Shown here: positions 62,571 through 64,000 of the stretch, piece after piece | Position numbering within the stretch: the first letter of the stretch is position 1 | How the letters are laid out: every line of letters begins with the position of its first letter | From: Ruminococcus bromii | Lineage (GTDB): Bacteria; Bacillota; Clostridia; Oscillospirales; Acutalibacteraceae | Assembly (NCBI RefSeq): GCF_002834225.1 | Contig: NZ_NNSR01000073.1 | Coordinates: forward strand, 184,826-248,825 | Reading direction: 5' to 3' | Length of the DNA: 64,000 nucleotides | The notes under the pieces: generated by a model | The model's database searches: none | What the model saw: only the letters and a program-made list of their open reading frames with translations | Told to the model about the DNA's origin: nothing | Program-made: the position numbers and the translations under genes

Positions 62571-62625
62571 GCTACGCTCGGGCAAAATATTTTTTGCATT
62601 TAAACAAACTATCTTCTCGACCGCA
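62571..62625 (-). repeat. Inverted copy of the dispersed AGTTTG repeat
   Basis: The reverse complement reads GAGAAGATAGTTTG then AAATGCAAAAAATATTTTGC and CCGAGCGTAGCA, matching 25763-25810. It is followed on the plus strand by an inverted copy of the AT-rich run (CAATTTTCCATTTTCC). Together with the copies at 62350 and 62444 the 335-bp gap 62330-62664 is almost entirely repeat. A GGCGAAC/GTTCGCC palindrome lies near 62522-62540. Confidence 0.7.
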
Positions 62626-62664
62626 ATTTTCCATTTTCCATTTTCAACTTTCAATTTGAATCAT

Positions 62665-62874
62665 TCACTGCCAGACTGCCATAACGGCATTGTAGTATTC
62701 GTCCGGCAGCACCGCTCTGAGCTGTTCTCTGCCCGATTTGCTGTTCATGTATGCGTTGCGAACATTTTCGCCGACCTGCATTTCAGTTCCGTTATAGTTT
62801 ATAAACTGCTGTCTGAGTACCGATACGCTGTCTTTTGTCAGCATATCAAGTGTGATTTTTTCTTTTAATTCCAT
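62665..62874 (-). CDS. Small hypothetical protein, phage-tail cluster
   Basis: A 69-residue soluble protein starting MELKEKITLDMLTKDS and ending YYNAVMAVWQ. I do not recognise the family. AAGGAGG lies 8 nt before the ATG, so it is very likely expressed. It lies 13 bp after the stop of the phage-tail-like gene on the same strand, which suggests it belongs to the same late phage module. Confidence 0.65.
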   Translation of the reverse strand: MELKEKITLDMLTKDSVSVLRQQFINYNGTEMQVGENVRNAYMNSKSGREQLRAVLPDEYYNAVMAVWQ

Positions 62875-62887
62875 AATTTTTGCCTCC

Positions 62888-64000
62888 TTAGTCTATGATG
62901 TATGTAACTATTACATTGATTTTTTCGCCTTCTGCAAATGTCGTATCGGGACTGTTTATGTACAGCCATGAGCCGTCAAGGCGAATATTAACAAGCTTGT
63001 TGGCAGTTGTATACACCGCAATGCTTGACAATCCGCTTGCAGTCATAGCATTGAATGGCAGTCCTGCGAACTGTACATAGTTTTTACCTGCAACAAGGGT
63101 TGTGATGTTTAGTGCTACCGTCACGGTTTTACCGATTTTTGAATAGTTAAAACTGCCCTCGCAGCCGTCATAAATAGCCTGCGCAGGAGTAAGCTCCCCT
63201 TTGCCGACCTCAACATTTGACGAATCGTATTTATTCGCAAGTGAAGTTTGGGTTGTCTTTTCAAATGCCAAAACCTCGTTCGCAACTTCTGTGACACCTT
63301 CCGCAACTTCATTCGGCAAATAGATTGATTCTTTTTCAGCAATCATAATTTTGGACACTTTGAAGAATCCTGTTCCGTAATAATCAAACCGAATCGCAAT
63401 ATAAGTGGTATCCTCTGCTGTCGTAAATGAACCAAAACCCTTTCTAAGTTCAAAGCGAGTTGCGTCTGTATTAATTCCGTTTAAAAAGACATACGCTCCA
63501 CAAGTGGTGGAAGATGGTAACCACGAGAATAAATATTTTGTATTTGGCTTTACTGCTATTCTCATAGATTGCGGTGCTGACGGATTCCATCCGTTTGTGT
63601 ATCCATTGGGTTCAGTAGTTGTTATGGCAAATGATTTTTCATTATAATCCACTTTGTCAAGAGTACCTCTGTAAACTGGATTAGTAAGCCCCTGTAATCC
63701 TTTTGCCCAAGCATCGAAATCAAAAATATTCGAGCTATTAACGAGGTTAGCTTTATTTGCCAGTGAAGTATCAACAACATTTTTAGTATATGCGTCTGAA
63801 ATGCCGTACCCTGCAAGTGTTGTTGCCTTATCAGCTTTGTTTCCGAGAACCTCGTTTGATAAGTCAGTACAATCAATTACCTCCCAGTCACAATGGTCGG
63901 CTGGAGCAGCATACATCTTATTGATAGCTGATATATTGATACAATTGTCAAGTGTTAATACATTCGGTGTGTCAGCATATGCTCCTTTAAGCGTGCGTGC
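62888..64000 (-). CDS. Phage tail fibre-like protein, 5' end outside window
   Basis: The frame is open from the right edge; the first visible residues are ARTLKGAYADTPNVLTLDNC, and the start codon is outside the window. About 370 residues are seen. Phage character comes from ADKATTLAGYGISDAYTKN and several SLANKA/SLANKYDSSN units, which are typical of tail fibre and baseplate proteins, and from a beta-rich C-terminal region with Gly/Thr/Asn-rich sequence. It is probably a receptor-binding or baseplate-attached protein of an integrated prophage or tail-like particle. The small gene at 62665 follows 13 bp downstream. Confidence 0.7.
   Translation of the reverse strand, partial: ARTLKGAYADTPNVLTLDNCINISAINKMYAAPADHCDWEVIDCTDLSNEVLGNKADKATTLAGYGISDAYTKNVVDTSLANKANLVNSSNIFDFDAWAKGLQGLTNPVYRGTLDKVDYNEKSFAITTTEPNGYTNGWNPSAPQSMRIAVKPNTKYLFSWLPSSTTCGAYVFLNGINTDATRFELRKGFGSFTTAEDTTYIAIRFDYYGTGFFKVSKIMIAEKESIYLPNEVAEGVTEVANEVLAFEKTTQTSLANKYDSSNVEVGKGELTPAQAIYDGCEGSFNYSKIGKTVTVALNITTLVAGKNYVQFAGLPFNAMTASGLSSIAVYTTANKLVNIRLDGSWLYINSPDTTFAEGEKINVIVTYIID

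Overview
The window looks like chromosomal DNA from an anaerobic, spore-forming member of the Clostridia, most likely an Oscillospirales/Ruminococcaceae gut bacterium related to Ruminococcus. Support: pyruvate:ferredoxin oxidoreductase, a SpoVAD sporulation protein, GlnRS beside GltX, strong AGGAGG-type ribosome sites, near-consensus TTGAAA-N17-TATAAT promoters, several GTG/TTG starts, and a starch/maltodextrin gene set with a glycogen branching enzyme. Genus is an inference; no rRNA is present.

Layout. 1-8 kb: the 3' part of nifJ (PFOR), a PAP2 phosphatase, an isolated spoVAD and a VanW-family cell-wall protein. 7.6-19.6 kb: a UgtP-like glycolipid synthase overlapping a serpin-like lipoprotein, WYL and AraC regulators, a SleB-like secreted hydrolase, the gltX-glnS pair, an SDR reductase and convergent murE. 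20-25.8 kb: a maltodextrin uptake operon (binding lipoprotein, two permeases, GH13 amylase lipoprotein) without its own ATPase.

25.8-28.6 kb is the most unusual part. A strong promoter drives a 512-residue TnpB/Cas12-like protein with a complete RuvC triad but an almost lost zinc finger. It is followed by about 235 bp of hairpin-rich DNA, a CRISPR array (six full 32-bp repeats plus one degenerate end repeat, six spacers of 33-35 bp) and an intrinsic terminator pointing the same way. No cas1, cas2 or TnpA gene is present. This is best read as a minimal type V-U-like or transposon-to-CRISPR intermediate system. It sits 68 bp upstream of the str operon promoter.

28.6-33.3 kb: rpsL-rpsG-fusA and tuf. 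33.6-44.7 kb: a DUF1015 protein, a flavin-binding split-barrel protein, asparaginase, a CPA2 antiporter, a TetR regulator, glgB with a long Lys/Ala-rich tail, a GT-C glycosyltransferase, a patatin-like phospholipase and a membrane protein. 44.8-49.9 kb: a housekeeping cluster (DUF951, prfA, threonylcarbamoyl-AMP synthase, coaE, lytic transglycosylase, M18 aminopeptidase). 49.9-62.3 kb: tRNA-Arg(ACG), trxA-trxB, an EamA transporter with a HAD phosphatase, a Na+/alanine symporter, an HD hydrolase, ilvD, an EF-G paralogue with an altered guanine-recognition motif, an L,D-transpeptidase and two conserved hypotheticals. 62.4-64 kb: a cluster of intergenic repeats, then two minus-strand genes with phage-tail character, the larger running off the right edge.

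Two families of short dispersed intergenic repeats recur across the window. One is a palindrome of about 42 bp that acts as an end-of-gene hairpin (12.6, 26.1 and 59.4 kb). The other contains the core AGTTTGTAAT...TTATGCCCGAGCG (25.8 and 62.3-62.6 kb, with related hairpins at 10.2 and 62.4 kb). All calls are by eye from sequence and family knowledge; no database search was run.
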